The notes beneath the pieces were generated by a model. That model saw only the letters and a list, made by a program, of their open reading frames with translations. It did not search any database and had not been told where the DNA came from. Shown in pieces: positions 22,706 to 32,683 of a DNA stretch of 34,845 nucleotides (its first letter is position 1; every line of letters starts with the position of its first letter). Both the position numbers and the translations under genes were made by a program. This stretch comes from Bacteroidia bacterium. GTDB lineage: Bacteria > Bacteroidota > Bacteroidia > Bacteroidales > UBA7960. The stretch spans positions 1 to 34,845 of the forward strand of contig REEA01000113.1 of the NCBI GenBank assembly GCA_007695305.1, written 5' to 3'.

Positions 22706-24376
22706 ATGTTCAACTATTTTAAAACTATCTCAAAAAGAACCAAGGCTCTTTTGCTGATCACCATTTTTGTTTCGTCAGCCGTAATTATCACCGGTGCGGG
22801 AAGCAGAAATTTTGAGATCTCCAAGAATCTGGATATTTTTTCACGAATGTTCAGAGAGCTGGTTGTGAATTATGTCAATGATGTCAATGTTTCCGAGGTG
22901 ATGCAGTCGGGCATCGATGGCATGCTATCCGCGCTTGACCCTTACACAACCTTTATTCCCGAATCGGAGATTGAGGATGTACGCATGATGACCACCGGTC
23001 AGTATGGTGGTATTGGCGCGGTGATCAGGGCCCGCGATGATTATATGATGATCGTGGAGCCGCATCAGGGTTTTCCTGCCTACAAGGCCGGTTTTTTACC
23101 CGGCGACCTCATCATCGAAATAAACGGGCAATCGGTAAAAGGGCGCAATGAAGATGAAGTGAGGGCATTGTTACATGGACAGCCGGGCACCAGTCTGAGC
23201 ATTTTGTTTAAACGAAATGGTGAGGAGCGACTGAAAAGTTTGGAGCGAGAGGTAATCCGCATTGAGAATATCCCCTATTTCGGTATGGTTGATGAGCATA
23301 CTGCCTATATCAAACTCACCGGTTTTACCCAAAGGGCCGGACGGGATGTGCGGAATGCACTGAGGGAGCTCACGGAAAACAATGATGTTAAAAGTGTGGT
23401 GCTTGATCTGCGCGACAACGGCGGTGGTTTGTTGCACGAAGCGGTGAACATCACCAATTTATTTGTTGACAAAGACCAGCTGGTGGTAAGCACCAGGGGG
23501 CGCATTCCGGAGCGGACAAGTACACACCGTACACTGAATGAACCTTTTGACACCGAGATTCCCCTTGCCATACTGGTAAACAGGCGAAGTGCTTCTGCTT
23601 CTGAAATTGTTGCCGGCTCCATCCAGGATTTTGACAGGGGGGTGGTCATTGGCGACAGGACTTTTGGCAAAGGTTTGGTACAGAACGTGGTTCCTCTCAG
23701 TTACAATACCCAGCTTAAAGTTACGGTGGCCGAGTATTTTATCCCGAGTGGACGAGGCATACAGGCCATCAATTATGCTGAGAGAAGAGAGGACGGCAGT
23801 GTTGCGGAGATTCCCGATTCTTTGAAAATGCCCTATGAGACAAGGGCCGGCCGCCGCGTATACGACGGTGGCGGGATTGAACCGGATATCACTGTGGAAA
23901 GACGCATTCGCGGCAATGTGACACGCGGGCTGCTTCGGCAAAACGTCATTTTTGATTTTGCCACCAATTATCAGCGGCAAAACACGGAAATACCTGAACC
24001 TGAAAATTTCGTGATAACAGACCAATTGTTTCAGGCATTCCTGGACTTTGCTGCCGAACAAAATTTTACCTACAATACCCAAACGGAAAGGCTATTGAAA
24101 GACCTGAAGAAAGCTGCAGAAGAGGAACACTATTTTGCAGTCATGGAAACCGAATATGAAAGGCTTCGCCTGCTGCTCGAACAGGAAAAGGCACAAGACA
24201 TGATCACTTTCCAGGATGAAATCAAACAGCAGCTCCGGCAGGAAATTGTTTCCCGTTATTATTATCAGCGAGGCAGGGTAATCGTTTCGCTCGATGATGA
24301 TCCGGACATCCGGAAAGCGCTCTCCGTTCTATCGGATCAGCAAATTTACAGAAACATACTGGCGGGCATAGATTGA
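22706..24376 (+). CDS. S41 family C-terminal processing peptidase
   Basis: This 556-residue envelope serine protease has one N-terminal transmembrane or signal segment (about 14-34, LLLITIFVSSAVIITGAG). A PDZ domain follows at about 90-170 (GGIGAVIRARDDYMMIVEP, then AGFLPGDLIIEING), then the S41 catalytic core at about 190-375. The catalytic dyad is Ser297 in RRSASASEIVAGS and Lys322 in RTFGKGLVQ, with the usual 25-residue spacing. VVLDLRDNGGGLL is the oxyanion-side motif. A C-terminal helical region of about 180 residues, rich in Glu, Gln and Arg, is typical of Bacteroidota members. It probably trims or degrades periplasmic proteins; the substrate is unknown. Confidence 0.94.
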   Translation: MFNYFKTISKRTKALLLITIFVSSAVIITGAGSRNFEISKNLDIFSRMFRELVVNYVNDVNVSEVMQSGIDGMLSALDPYTTFIPESEIEDVRMMTTGQYGGIGAVIRARDDYMMIVEPHQGFPAYKAGFLPGDLIIEINGQSVKGRNEDEVRALLHGQPGTSLSILFKRNGEERLKSLEREVIRIENIPYFGMVDEHTAYIKLTGFTQRAGRDVRNALRELTENNDVKSVVLDLRDNGGGLLHEAVNITNLFVDKDQLVVSTRGRIPERTSTHRTLNEPFDTEIPLAILVNRRSASASEIVAGSIQDFDRGVVIGDRTFGKGLVQNVVPLSYNTQLKVTVAEYFIPSGRGIQAINYAERREDGSVAEIPDSLKMPYETRAGRRVYDGGGIEPDITVERRIRGNVTRGLLRQNVIFDFATNYQRQNTEIPEPENFVITDQLFQAFLDFAAEQNFTYNTQTERLLKDLKKAAEEEHYFAVMETEYERLRLLLEQEKAQDMITFQDEIKQQLRQEIVSRYYYQRGRVIVSLDDDPDIRKALSVLSDQQIYRNILAGID

Positions 24377-24390
24377 TAAGTTTTCGGGTA

Positions 24391-25962
24391 ATGCACCTTT
24401 ATTCAAAAAGACGGACAGTACACCGGTGGATATATTTCGGGGGCTTAGTGCTGCTTGCCATCGGACTACCTTCGTCCGTTTTCCTGATGAGTATTTCTCA
24501 AATTATCCTTTTCCTCAACTGGCTGGCCGAAGCTCAATTCAGGGAAAAATTCAGACGTTTCTTTGATAACAGAGCTGCGCTGATCTTTACCTCGATTTAC
24601 CTGGTGCATGTCCTGGCACTTTTTTATTCTTCCAATTGGGATTATGGCGTTAGCACCTTGCGCACCAGGCTTCCCATCTTTTTGCTGACACTGATTGTTG
24701 TTTCGTCCGAACCGCTGCCCAAACAATCCAAAAAGTGGCTGCCGCTTGCCTTTGCGGGGGCAATCACCGTGGTATCACTCTTTAGTATCCGGATATACCT
24801 TAGCGGAGACTTCAATGATTATCGCGAGCTCTCTCCTTTCGTTTCACACATACGCTTGAGCCTGATGGTGGTGCTATCCGTATTTCTAATGTTGTACAGC
24901 GCGAAACGAACATTTGCTCATCATAAAAGCATGTCACTGCTCTGCTACGGGCTTGCCGCCTGGCATACTGCATATCTGCTGATGCTGTATTCCTTGTCGG
25001 GATTATTGGTTTTTGCAGCTGTAGTTGCAGTGCTGACAGCGACATCCATCTTATCCCTGCCCCGAAAGTGGCGTTTGGCTTTTTTTTCTGCAGGTCTGGT
25101 GCTGTTTGTCTTTGGCATCGTGTTTCTCCTGTCGCTTTGGGGCAATGTGACCAAAATAAGGGACAAAGACATCACGCACCTGGAACAGTATTCTACACTG
25201 GGGACGCCATACACACACAACCCCGGGGCATCTTTCAGAGAAAACGGTTATCTGGTATATATTTATATTGCAGAAGAGGAGTTGCGTGAAAAATGGAACA
25301 GGAGCAGTGAGCTTGATTATGACGGTTACAACCGGCGTGGCGAGCCGGTCAAACATGTGTTGTTCAGATATATGGCCTCCATGGGCTTGAGGAAGGATGC
25401 TTCAGGCTTTGCTCAACTGTCGGAGCGGGACATTGAAGCCGTGGAAGAAGGCATCACCAATATCCGTTATACACAATGGCCCTGGATCGTGACCCGCGTC
25501 CATCAAACCCTTTGGGAACTGCATCAGTACAGAATCGCCCGAAACCCATCGGGACATTCTTTCGCCATGCGGCTAGAGTTTTGGCAGGCTGCCTTAAAAG
25601 CCATAGAAAAAAAACCTTTTCTCGGATGGGGTACAGGAGACATCCGCGAAGCATCCTTTTACGGGCTCGAAAAAATCAACTCATCCCTGATATTTGAACG
25701 GTGGATGAAGCCTCACAATCAATACTTGTCGTTTGCCATCCTGTTCGGCATTCCGGGTATGTTATGGATCATATTTGCCATGGTGTATCCGCCATTGAAA
25801 AACCATTGCCACAGGAACTCACCCTGTGTCGCATTCTTTGTGATCCTGGCCATTTCCATGCTCAACGAAGACACCATTGATACCCAGGCGGGTTTGTCGT
25901 TCTTTGTTTTTTTCTACAACTATTTTGTTTTCCTGAGAGAGGATATTAACTACGATGAGTAG
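24391..25962 (+). CDS. O-antigen ligase-like (Wzy_C) polytopic membrane protein
   Basis: This protein of about 523 residues has roughly ten to twelve transmembrane helices and a large extracytoplasmic loop between about 280 and 440. The end of that loop carries the O-antigen ligase/polymerase pattern: MRLEFWQAALKAIEKKPFLG, WGTGDIREA, then MKPHNQYLSFAILFGIPG with the conserved His-Asn-Gln. Such proteins ligate or polymerise polysaccharide on the periplasmic face, but some family members attach glycans to proteins or teichoic acids. The frame opens at TTG 24373, overlapping the S41 stop; ATG 24391 (MHLYSKRRTVHRW) is preferred. No glycan gene cluster is nearby, so the role is uncertain. Confidence 0.85.
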   Translation: MHLYSKRRTVHRWIYFGGLVLLAIGLPSSVFLMSISQIILFLNWLAEAQFREKFRRFFDNRAALIFTSIYLVHVLALFYSSNWDYGVSTLRTRLPIFLLTLIVVSSEPLPKQSKKWLPLAFAGAITVVSLFSIRIYLSGDFNDYRELSPFVSHIRLSLMVVLSVFLMLYSAKRTFAHHKSMSLLCYGLAAWHTAYLLMLYSLSGLLVFAAVVAVLTATSILSLPRKWRLAFFSAGLVLFVFGIVFLLSLWGNVTKIRDKDITHLEQYSTLGTPYTHNPGASFRENGYLVYIYIAEEELREKWNRSSELDYDGYNRRGEPVKHVLFRYMASMGLRKDASGFAQLSERDIEAVEEGITNIRYTQWPWIVTRVHQTLWELHQYRIARNPSGHSFAMRLEFWQAALKAIEKKPFLGWGTGDIREASFYGLEKINSSLIFERWMKPHNQYLSFAILFGIPGMLWIIFAMVYPPLKNHCHRNSPCVAFFVILAISMLNEDTIDTQAGLSFFVFFYNYFVFLREDINYDE

Positions 25963-26047
25963 ATGCCCCTTTTGTGTGATCAGCGAGGGAGCGAAAGAGA
26001 CATTTCACAAATTCGACTTTTGACATTAAAAAAACCTGAAATAACCT

Positions 26048-27661
26048 ATGGAAAAATCATTGCGGTATTTTATTGACACTTATCAAAGAGAAGTTGAACC
26101 GCTGGAGAGGGAAAAACACACGGCTTATTTTGATGCTGCAGTGACCGGCGACATAAAGCATTACAAGCAATATGAAGTTCTGGAAAAGAAACATGCCAGT
26201 ATATTGAGTAACAAGGATGCATACGGTTTTCTTTCCGCTGCCATCAAGCGTGATGCAGTTGATGATCTGCTGCTGAAGCGCCAGGTTAAGGTTTTGCATC
26301 ATATTTTCCAGGCGCACCAGATCCCGGATCATATCCAGAAAGAGATGATAGAGCTGGAAACGATGGTGGCCAACAAGTTCTCTCTTTTCCGCGCAGAAGT
26401 TGACGGCAAAAGGCTTACCGACAACCAGATTGAAGAGATACTGGAAAGCTCGGCAGATTCTACGGAGGTAAAGTCTGCCTGGGACGCGTCAAAAATGGTT
26501 GGCAGCCTGGTGGAAGAGGATGTCAGAAGGTTGGTTACATTGCGCAATGAAGCAGCACGCTTATTGGGTTACGACGACTATCATCAGATGAGCCTGCAAT
26601 TGAGCGAGCTGGATCCGGCTGTTGTTCAGAATTTGTTTGACCGTTTGGATGCGATCACCAAAAAAGATTTTCAAAGGGAAAAGGATGCCATTGATGTTTT
26701 TCTGGCGGAGAAATTTGGCATTGATGTGATGGCGTTGCGACCCTGGCATTACCAGGACCGTTTTTTTCAGGAGGCATCTCAAGTGGACAGCCTTCCTTTG
26801 GATGAATGGTATGCCGGACAGGACCTTGCTTCGCTCACAGCCGATTTCTTTGGCGGCATAGGACTGCCGGTTGATGACATTATCAAAAGCAGTGATCTTT
26901 TTGAAAAGCCCGGCAAAAATCAGCATGCCTTCTGTATCCATATCGATCGCTATGGTGATGTAAGGGTACTTTGCAATATAAAGCCCAAATGGAAGTGGAT
27001 GAATACGATGCTTCATGAATACGGTCATGCTGTGTATGAGAAATACTATGCAGATGACCTTCCTTTTGTGTTGCGTGAGCCCGCGCATATTTTCGCCACG
27101 GAGGCGGTGGCCATGTTTTTTGGACGACTGGCATCCGATCCGTTTTGGATGGCTGACATGGGCATCATCGGCGAGGAGGATGCATCCCGTTTTGCCAACA
27201 AAGCGCAGCGCAAACTTCGGAGGGAGCAGCTGGTGTTTTCACGCTGGGCACAGGTGATGTACCGTTTTGAAAAAGCCATGTATGGCAATCCGGAGCAGGA
27301 CCTGAATGCACTCTGGTGGTTTTTGGTGGAGAAATACCAGGGGTTGACCCCTCCGGAAGATAAGCATATTCCCCATTGGGCTTCAAAAATCCATGTGGCC
27401 ACTGCACCCTGCTATTACCATAACTATTTGCTAGGGGAATTGCTTGCCAGCCAGTTTGATGCATGGTTGGCAGACAAAGTTGCCGGGCCGGGCAAAGGTG
27501 GCAGGCACCGCTATGTGTCAAACACACAGATCGGGGATTTTTTCCGTGACCGGGTATTTGCGCCGGGTGCACGGTTACCATGGAATGAAATGATCACAGC
27601 AGCTACCGGAGGGGCATTGGATCCCAGGTATTATGCAGAGCAGTTTACAACGGAGCAATAA
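26048..27661 (+). CDS. Zinc metallopeptidase, M2/M3 type (peptidyl-dipeptidase-like)
   Basis: This 537-residue mostly helical gluzincin peptidase has the zinc motif H323-E324-Y-G-H327 (MLHEYGHAVYEKYY). The third ligand, Glu352, lies 25 residues later in HIFATEAVAMFFGRL. The N-terminal region (FIDTYQREVEPLEREKHTAY, then LRNEAARLLGYDDYHQMS) resembles short bacterial M2 (ACE-like) peptidases, while the HEYGH-to-Glu spacing of 25 equals that of M3 oligopeptidases. I cannot separate the two clans further. No signal peptide is present, so cytoplasmic peptide turnover is likely. It starts 85 bases after the ligase gene and converges on the ABC-F gene; no clear terminator was seen in the 76 bases between the stops. 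Confidence 0.88.
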   Translation: MEKSLRYFIDTYQREVEPLEREKHTAYFDAAVTGDIKHYKQYEVLEKKHASILSNKDAYGFLSAAIKRDAVDDLLLKRQVKVLHHIFQAHQIPDHIQKEMIELETMVANKFSLFRAEVDGKRLTDNQIEEILESSADSTEVKSAWDASKMVGSLVEEDVRRLVTLRNEAARLLGYDDYHQMSLQLSELDPAVVQNLFDRLDAITKKDFQREKDAIDVFLAEKFGIDVMALRPWHYQDRFFQEASQVDSLPLDEWYAGQDLASLTADFFGGIGLPVDDIIKSSDLFEKPGKNQHAFCIHIDRYGDVRVLCNIKPKWKWMNTMLHEYGHAVYEKYYADDLPFVLREPAHIFATEAVAMFFGRLASDPFWMADMGIIGEEDASRFANKAQRKLRREQLVFSRWAQVMYRFEKAMYGNPEQDLNALWWFLVEKYQGLTPPEDKHIPHWASKIHVATAPCYYHNYLLGELLASQFDAWLADKVAGPGKGGRHRYVSNTQIGDFFRDRVFAPGARLPWNEMITAATGGALDPRYYAEQFTTEQ

Positions 27662-27737
27662 GATGGGCAAGAGAATGCCGGGCGAGCGTTTGTATTCAGA
27701 GTCAATGATATTCTGTTGCTAAATCATCTGCAAAATT

Positions 27738-29687
27738 TCAGGAAGACGGATTCTTTTCCATTTCTTCTTTGGCCAGGAGGGCTTGTTCCCATTCCTCCTC
27801 CTTCTCTGCAATTTGTTTTTTCAGCCTTTCATAGATTGAGAATACCTCTCCGGATTCCACTTTTTCGGGATCGAGGGAGGGGTTAGCGATAATCTCCTCC
27901 AGTGCAGCGGCTTCCTTTTCAAGCCTTTCTATGGTTTTTTCACAGTCAGTGATTTTTCTCTCCACGCGCCGGAGCTCACGTTCATATTCTTTTTTTTGTT
28001 CATAGGAAAGTCGTCCTTCCGAGGATTTATCAGTGTTGTTGCCATTTTTCCTTGTTGCGGCTTCAAGGGCGGTGAGGGATTCGATACGCCGGGCAGATAT
28101 AAAGTCGTAGATATCGCCGATAAACTCCCTGATTTGTCTGTTTCTGAACTCAAACACCTTTTCGGTGAGTCCTTGCAGGAAGTCGCGGTCGTGGGAAACA
28201 ACGATGATCGTGCCATTAAACTGCAACAGGGCGTTTTTGAGTATGTCTTTGGAGCGCATATCCAGGTGGTTGGTAGGCTCATCGAGTACCAGCAGGTTCA
28301 CGGGCTCCAGGAGCAGCCGGGCAATGGCCAGCCGTGCCTTTTCTCCGCCCGACAATACCTTTACTTTTTTGTCGATATCATCACCACTGAATAAAAAACC
28401 ACCCAGGATATTGCGTGTATGCTTCCGAACCTCTCCTGCCGCCACGTCATCCAGGGTCTGGAAGACTGTTTTATCCGGATTCAGGTATTCTGACTGATTT
28501 TGTGCAAAGTATCCGATTTTCACCTGGTGTCCGAGTTTGATGTTTCCACGGTGTTCGAGTTCTCCGATGATTACCCGCGCCAGTGTTGTTTTTCCTTCGC
28601 CGTTGCGGCCAACGAATGCGATCCGTTCTCCGCGTGCAATGATGAAGTTCAGGTCGGAAAGGACATGTTTGTCGTCGTAGCTTTTGCTGACATCCGTGGC
28701 TTCCAGGCTGATCTTTCCGGACGGGGGTGCTTCCGGAAACCGGAAATGGATCGCGCTTTTGTCGATTTCATCCACCTCCACCTTTTCCATTTTTTCCAGC
28801 AGTTTCACCTTTGACTGTACTTGTTTGGCTTTGGTGGCCTTAGCCCGGAAGCGGGTGATAAAACGTTCGATCTGGGCTATCTCCCGCTGCTGATTATTGA
28901 AAGCTGCCATTTCCCTTTCCATGCGCTCCTGCCGTAACAATTCATAGTCGGAATAACAGGCTTTATAATCATACATTTTACCCATACTGAGCTCAACGGT
29001 ACGACTGGTGATATTATCCAGAAAGGCCCGGTCGTGTGAAACAAGGATGACGGCACCGGGATATTCTGTTAAAAAGCTTTCCAGCCATTGGATGGATTCT
29101 ATATCGAGATGGTTGGTGGGCTCATCGAGCAAGAGCAGATCAGGACTTTGGAGCAGCAATTTGGCCAGCTCCACGCGCATTTGCCAGCCTCCGCTAAAGG
29201 TGGATAGTGGCCGGTTGAAATCTTTTCTTTCAAAGCCCAGCCCCAACAATACCTTTTCGGCCTGTGCCATGCGTGTGTTTCCGCCAAGCAGCTCGTAACG
29301 TTCGGTGGCTTCGGCAAGTTTTTGCGTCATCCGGTGATAGGCATCGCTTTCGTAATCATCTCTCAGGGTGACCTCCTCCGTTAGCTTTCTGATTTGGTTT
29401 TCCAGGGTCTGTATCTCAGAAAAAGCCTTTAATGTTTCATCCAGCACGCCTTTTTCACTATGAAAATTCATTTCCTGCGGAAGATAGCCGACACTGCTGT
29501 CGGAGGGCAGACTCACCGTGCCGTTCTCCGGGCTGAACTGCCCCATGATGATGCGCATCAGGGTGGTTTTCCCTGCACCATTTTTTCCCACAAGCCCGAT
29601 GCGGTCGCGTTTGTTGATAATAAAGCTTACATCATCAAACAGGACCTCGCCGGTGAACTGGACTGACAGATTACTGACGGAGAACAT
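27738..29687 (-). CDS. ABC-F family ATP-binding protein
   Basis: This 649-residue soluble protein has two ATPase domains and no membrane segment. It acts on the ribosome rather than in transport. Domain 1 has Walker A GLVGKNGAGKTT (about 31-42), signature FSGGWQMRVELAKLL and Walker B LLLLDEPTNHLD. Domain 2 has AFVGRNGEGKTTLARV, LSGGEKARLAIARLL and LLVLDEPTNHLD. The inter-domain linker (about 235-320) is rich in Arg, Lys and Gln, as expected for the P-site tRNA interaction motif. A C-terminal coiled coil (about 560-645) follows a basic, Ser/Asn-rich spacer. The architecture resembles Uup/YheS-type housekeeping members rather than antibiotic-resistance proteins, which I infer only from layout. 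The gap to aspS is 65 bases. Confidence 0.93.
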   Translation of the reverse strand: MFSVSNLSVQFTGEVLFDDVSFIINKRDRIGLVGKNGAGKTTLMRIIMGQFSPENGTVSLPSDSSVGYLPQEMNFHSEKGVLDETLKAFSEIQTLENQIRKLTEEVTLRDDYESDAYHRMTQKLAEATERYELLGGNTRMAQAEKVLLGLGFERKDFNRPLSTFSGGWQMRVELAKLLLQSPDLLLLDEPTNHLDIESIQWLESFLTEYPGAVILVSHDRAFLDNITSRTVELSMGKMYDYKACYSDYELLRQERMEREMAAFNNQQREIAQIERFITRFRAKATKAKQVQSKVKLLEKMEKVEVDEIDKSAIHFRFPEAPPSGKISLEATDVSKSYDDKHVLSDLNFIIARGERIAFVGRNGEGKTTLARVIIGELEHRGNIKLGHQVKIGYFAQNQSEYLNPDKTVFQTLDDVAAGEVRKHTRNILGGFLFSGDDIDKKVKVLSGGEKARLAIARLLLEPVNLLVLDEPTNHLDMRSKDILKNALLQFNGTIIVVSHDRDFLQGLTEKVFEFRNRQIREFIGDIYDFISARRIESLTALEAATRKNGNNTDKSSEGRLSYEQKKEYERELRRVERKITDCEKTIERLEKEAAALEEIIANPSLDPEKVESGEVFSIYERLKKQIAEKEEEWEQALLAKEEMEKNPSS

Positions 29688-29752
29688 AATCGGGTTTGGT
29701 GTTGGTATTGAAACGCAGCATAGAATCTCAGCGGGTCTTTTCCCGGGAACGC

Positions 29753-31498
29753 TTATTCAATGATTTTCATGTTAAGTTCCCGGAGCTGGCCGGGGTCTAT
29801 GGGTGCCGGACTGTCGATCATCACATCGCGTCCGGCATTGTTCTTGGGAAACGCGATGTAGTCGCGGATAGTTTCTGAACCACCAAAGAGGGCACACCAG
29901 CGATCGAAGCCAAAGGCCACGCCGCCATGTGGTGGTGCTCCATATTGGAAGGCGTTCATCAGGAAGCCAAACTGGTTTTGTGCTTCTTCGGCAGTAAAAC
30001 CGAGCACGGCAAACATTTTTTCCTGGAGCGGCCGGTCGAAGATGCGGATAGAGCCACCACCGATTTCCACGCCGTTGATCACCATATCATAGGCATTGGC
30101 GCGCACGCTGCCCGGATCCGAATCCAGGAGGGGGAGATCTTCCTTAAGGGGGGATGTAAACGGGTGGTGCATGGCATAAAAGCGTTGCGTTTCTTCATCC
30201 CACTCCAACAATGGAAAATCAGTAACCCACAGGCATGAAAACGTATCAGGGTCACGCAAGCCGAGCCGCTTGCCCATTTCCAGGCGCAATTCACCAAGGG
30301 CTTTCCTGGTATGATCCTTTTCACCGGCGAGGATCAGCAACAGGTCGCCCGGTTTTGCTTCAAAAGCGTTGGCCCACGCCTGCAGTTGTTCCTGGTCAAA
30401 GAACTTGTCAACCGAAGACTTAAAGCTGCCGTCGTCATTAAACTTTACATACACCAAACCTTTAGCCCCAATCTGCGGACGCTGCACCCATTCGGTGAGG
30501 GCATCCACCTGTTTACGGCTGTAACCGGCGCAACCTTCAGCGTTGATGCCAACCACAAGGTCGGCGTTATCAAAGACTTTGAACCCCTTGCCCTGGGCGA
30601 GGTGATTGAGTTCGACAAAACGCATGCCAAATCTTGTATCGGGTTTGTCGCTGCCATAATATTGCATGGCGTCCCGGTAGCTCATCCTGCTGAATGTGAT
30701 CCCATCGATCCCCTTTACAGCTTTAAAAAGATGCCTGGCAAGACCTTCAAATGTCTCCAGCACATCATCACGGGTAACGAATGACATTTCACAGTCGATC
30801 TGGGTAAATTCGGGCTGCCGGTCTGCACGCAGGTCTTCATCCCGAAAACACTTCACGATCTGGAAGTACCTGTCGAGCCCGCCGACCATCAATAGTTGTT
30901 TGAAGGTTTGCGGTGACTGCGGCAAAGCATAGAACTGCCCCTGATGCATACGGGAGGGAACGACAAAGTCCCTTGCTCCTTCGGGCGTAGATTTGATAAG
31001 TACAGGGGTTTCCACTTCGATAAAATCCTGGTCGTGGAGGTATTTCCTGGTTTCCAGCGCCATCCGGTGGCGCAGCTCCAGGTTCTTGCGCACCACATTT
31101 CTCCGGATGTCCAGGTAACGATACTTCATTCGGAGCTCATCACCACCGTCCGTTTCTTCTTCAATGGTGAAAGGCGGGGTTTTGGATTCATTCAGTATCT
31201 GCAGTTCCGACACAATGATCTCCACGTCTCCCGTTGGCATTTTGGGGTTTTTATTGCTTCGCTCGGTTACGGCACCACTGACCTGCAGCACATATTCACG
31301 ACCCAGCTCACGGGCCTGCCGGCAGAGGGAGGCATCGGTTTCCATGTTAAAAGCCAACTGGGTAACCCCAAAACGATCGCGCAAGTCGATAAATGTCATG
31401 CCCCCAAGGTCGCGTGATCGTTGCAGCCACCCGCATAATGTTACTTCTTTTCCGGCATCGGTGATGCGGAGTTCACCGCAGTTGTGAGTCCTTAGCAT
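29753..31498 (-). CDS. aspS: Aspartate--tRNA ligase (bacterial type)
   Basis: This class II synthetase of 581 residues charges tRNA-Asp. An N-terminal OB-fold anticodon domain (about 1-110, with [20 protein letters not shown]) is followed by the catalytic core. Motif 2 is [18 protein letters not shown] and motif 3 is [15 protein letters not shown] near the C-terminus. The bacterial GAD insertion lies at about 290-420, and [17 protein letters not shown] is strongly conserved. ATG 31498 ([11 protein letters not shown]) is preferred over 31516. Homologues start at this point, and the -7 box at 31534-31527 would leave almost no leader for the longer form. Whether it is discriminating or non-discriminating cannot be told here. 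Confidence 0.97.
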   Translation of the reverse strand: MLRTHNCGELRITDAGKEVTLCGWLQRSRDLGGMTFIDLRDRFGVTQLAFNMETDASLCRQARELGREYVLQVSGAVTERSNKNPKMPTGDVEIIVSELQILNESKTPPFTIEEETDGGDELRMKYRYLDIRRNVVRKNLELRHRMALETRKYLHDQDFIEVETPVLIKSTPEGARDFVVPSRMHQGQFYALPQSPQTFKQLLMVGGLDRYFQIVKCFRDEDLRADRQPEFTQIDCEMSFVTRDDVLETFEGLARHLFKAVKGIDGITFSRMSYRDAMQYYGSDKPDTRFGMRFVELNHLAQGKGFKVFDNADLVVGINAEGCAGYSRKQVDALTEWVQRPQIGAKGLVYVKFNDDGSFKSSVDKFFDQEQLQAWANAFEAKPGDLLLILAGEKDHTRKALGELRLEMGKRLGLRDPDTFSCLWVTDFPLLEWDEETQRFYAMHHPFTSPLKEDLPLLDSDPGSVRANAYDMVINGVEIGGGSIRIFDRPLQEKMFAVLGFTAEEAQNQFGFLMNAFQYGAPPHGGVAFGFDRWCALFGGSETIRDYIAFPKNNAGRDVMIDSPAPIDPGQLRELNMKIIE

Positions 31499-31526
31499 AG
31501 TTATCTGTTTTTGCATTTACAGGGGG

Positions 31527-31556
31527 CAAAGGTACAAAGAAAGTTGTGAGTGTAAA
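31527..31556 (-). promoter_or_regulatory. Promoter of aspS
   Basis: On the minus strand, TTTA (31556-31553), 18 bases, then TACCTTTG (31534-31527). The -7 box is exact and the upstream box has one mismatch. The predicted transcript start near 31520 leaves about 22 bases before ATG 31498. The ABC-F gene downstream may share this transcript. Confidence 0.5.
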
Positions 31557-31587
31557 GTCTTGCCGGTGTGTTTCCGGAATGAATGGC

Positions 31588-32475
31588 TCAGGATCCGTTA
31601 ACATAAGGCACAAACAGGCAGTTTGTGGGTGCAAGCTGGGCGAGGGCGCTGGCCGTGCTTCCGCACACCACGTCGGAGAAAAAGCCCTTCCCGTGTGTTG
31701 CAAGAACGATCAGTGATGCACCGGACAATTTGATTTCCCGCAGAATTTCAGGTACCACTACTCCAGTATTAAGAATACACTTAACCGGAGCATCTGTTTT
31801 GCTGCGCAAGTCCCTGGTACATTCATTCAACCGCTGGGTGTCGATTTGGTTGAAGTTTTCGATTTCTTCCGGGGTGCGGTGCCGCATCACAACGCTGTCC
31901 TGGACGTGCATAAGGCTGACCGACCGGAGGTTTGCAACGAGATGCTTCCGGGCATATTCAAAAACATTTCCGGCATGTTTGGAGAAGTCTGTTAAAAGAA
32001 TGGCGTGATCGGTGATTGTTTTTGATTCGAGTGAACAAACTGGCATCTCCATCTCGCCGGTTGTGGTTCTTATGCGCATCATCAGTACGGGATTGTGGCT
32101 GTGTTGGATCACCCTCTGGGTGGTGCTGCCGATAAGGTTGCGTTTTCGGGCTCCGTGACCATTGCTGCCAATGATGATCAATGCTCCAGGGTGTTCTTTG
32201 GCATAATCAACAATTACCTGTGACGGCAACCCTTCCCGAAAAACAAACCCGGATTCAATACCGGCTTCTGTAAGTTTATTCTGGAGGTTGAGCATCCGTG
32301 CCTCAATGTGCACACGCATGGAATAACCGCTGTATTCCATGTAGTTAAAGCTTATGGCCGGGATATGGAGAAGGGTGATTTTTTCAACACCCAATTTCTT
32401 GTACTCCGTCACGCAATCCATTAAAAGATCGCCGGCGGGTGAAAGATCAGTGGCTAAAATGGCATGCTTGATCAT
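31588..32475 (-). CDS. Universal stress protein with two Usp domains
   Basis: This 295-residue cytoplasmic protein consists of two tandem UspA domains. Domain 1 (about 1-137, beginning MIKHAILATDLSPAG) has a complete nucleotide-binding motif Gly-x2-Gly-x9-Gly-Ser in GSNGHGARKRNLIGS. Domain 2 (about 150-293, beginning DHAILLTDFSKHAGNVF) has the weaker ATHGKGFFSDVVCGS, where the first Gly is Ala, so only domain 1 is clearly predicted to bind ATP. Such proteins are induced by starvation or stress, but their biochemical role is mostly undefined. It lies 89 bases upstream of aspS on the same strand. The 208-base gap 32476-32683 on its other side contains no gene. Confidence 0.9.
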   Translation of the reverse strand: MIKHAILATDLSPAGDLLMDCVTEYKKLGVEKITLLHIPAISFNYMEYSGYSMRVHIEARMLNLQNKLTEAGIESGFVFREGLPSQVIVDYAKEHPGALIIIGSNGHGARKRNLIGSTTQRVIQHSHNPVLMMRIRTTTGEMEMPVCSLESKTITDHAILLTDFSKHAGNVFEYARKHLVANLRSVSLMHVQDSVVMRHRTPEEIENFNQIDTQRLNECTRDLRSKTDAPVKCILNTGVVVPEILREIKLSGASLIVLATHGKGFFSDVVCGSTASALAQLAPTNCLFVPYVNGS

Positions 32476-32683
32476 CGCTGTAAGATTTTTTTAAAAACAA
32501 TTTCTATCCCGAAGATACAAAATATATTTGAATACAGTTCTGCTTCTTGTGTTCCGGAGGGGAAACGCCACAACAATGAAGATGGTGCTTTACAAACCCT
32601 GAAAGTACAGGAAGATCAAATGATCAACCGGAAAGATCAATCAGCATTTGAAAAAAAATAATACCGCAAGCAGGATACTGTTA

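Noticed and set aside
32523-32530. Plus-strand TATATTTG matching the -7 consensus
   Set aside because: No TTTG at the right distance, no gene or hairpin downstream before the antisense ribE, and an AT-rich context make a chance match likely.
32614-32625. Palindrome GATCAAATGATC
   Set aside because: Short and AT-rich, far from any start codon or recognised promoter; expected by chance in a region this size.
32464-32661. Open frame of 65 codons in the gap between the Usp and riboflavin synthase genes
   Set aside because: It has low-complexity composition and begins inside the Usp gene start on the other strand. A TATATTTG box at 32523-32530 lies inside it rather than before it.
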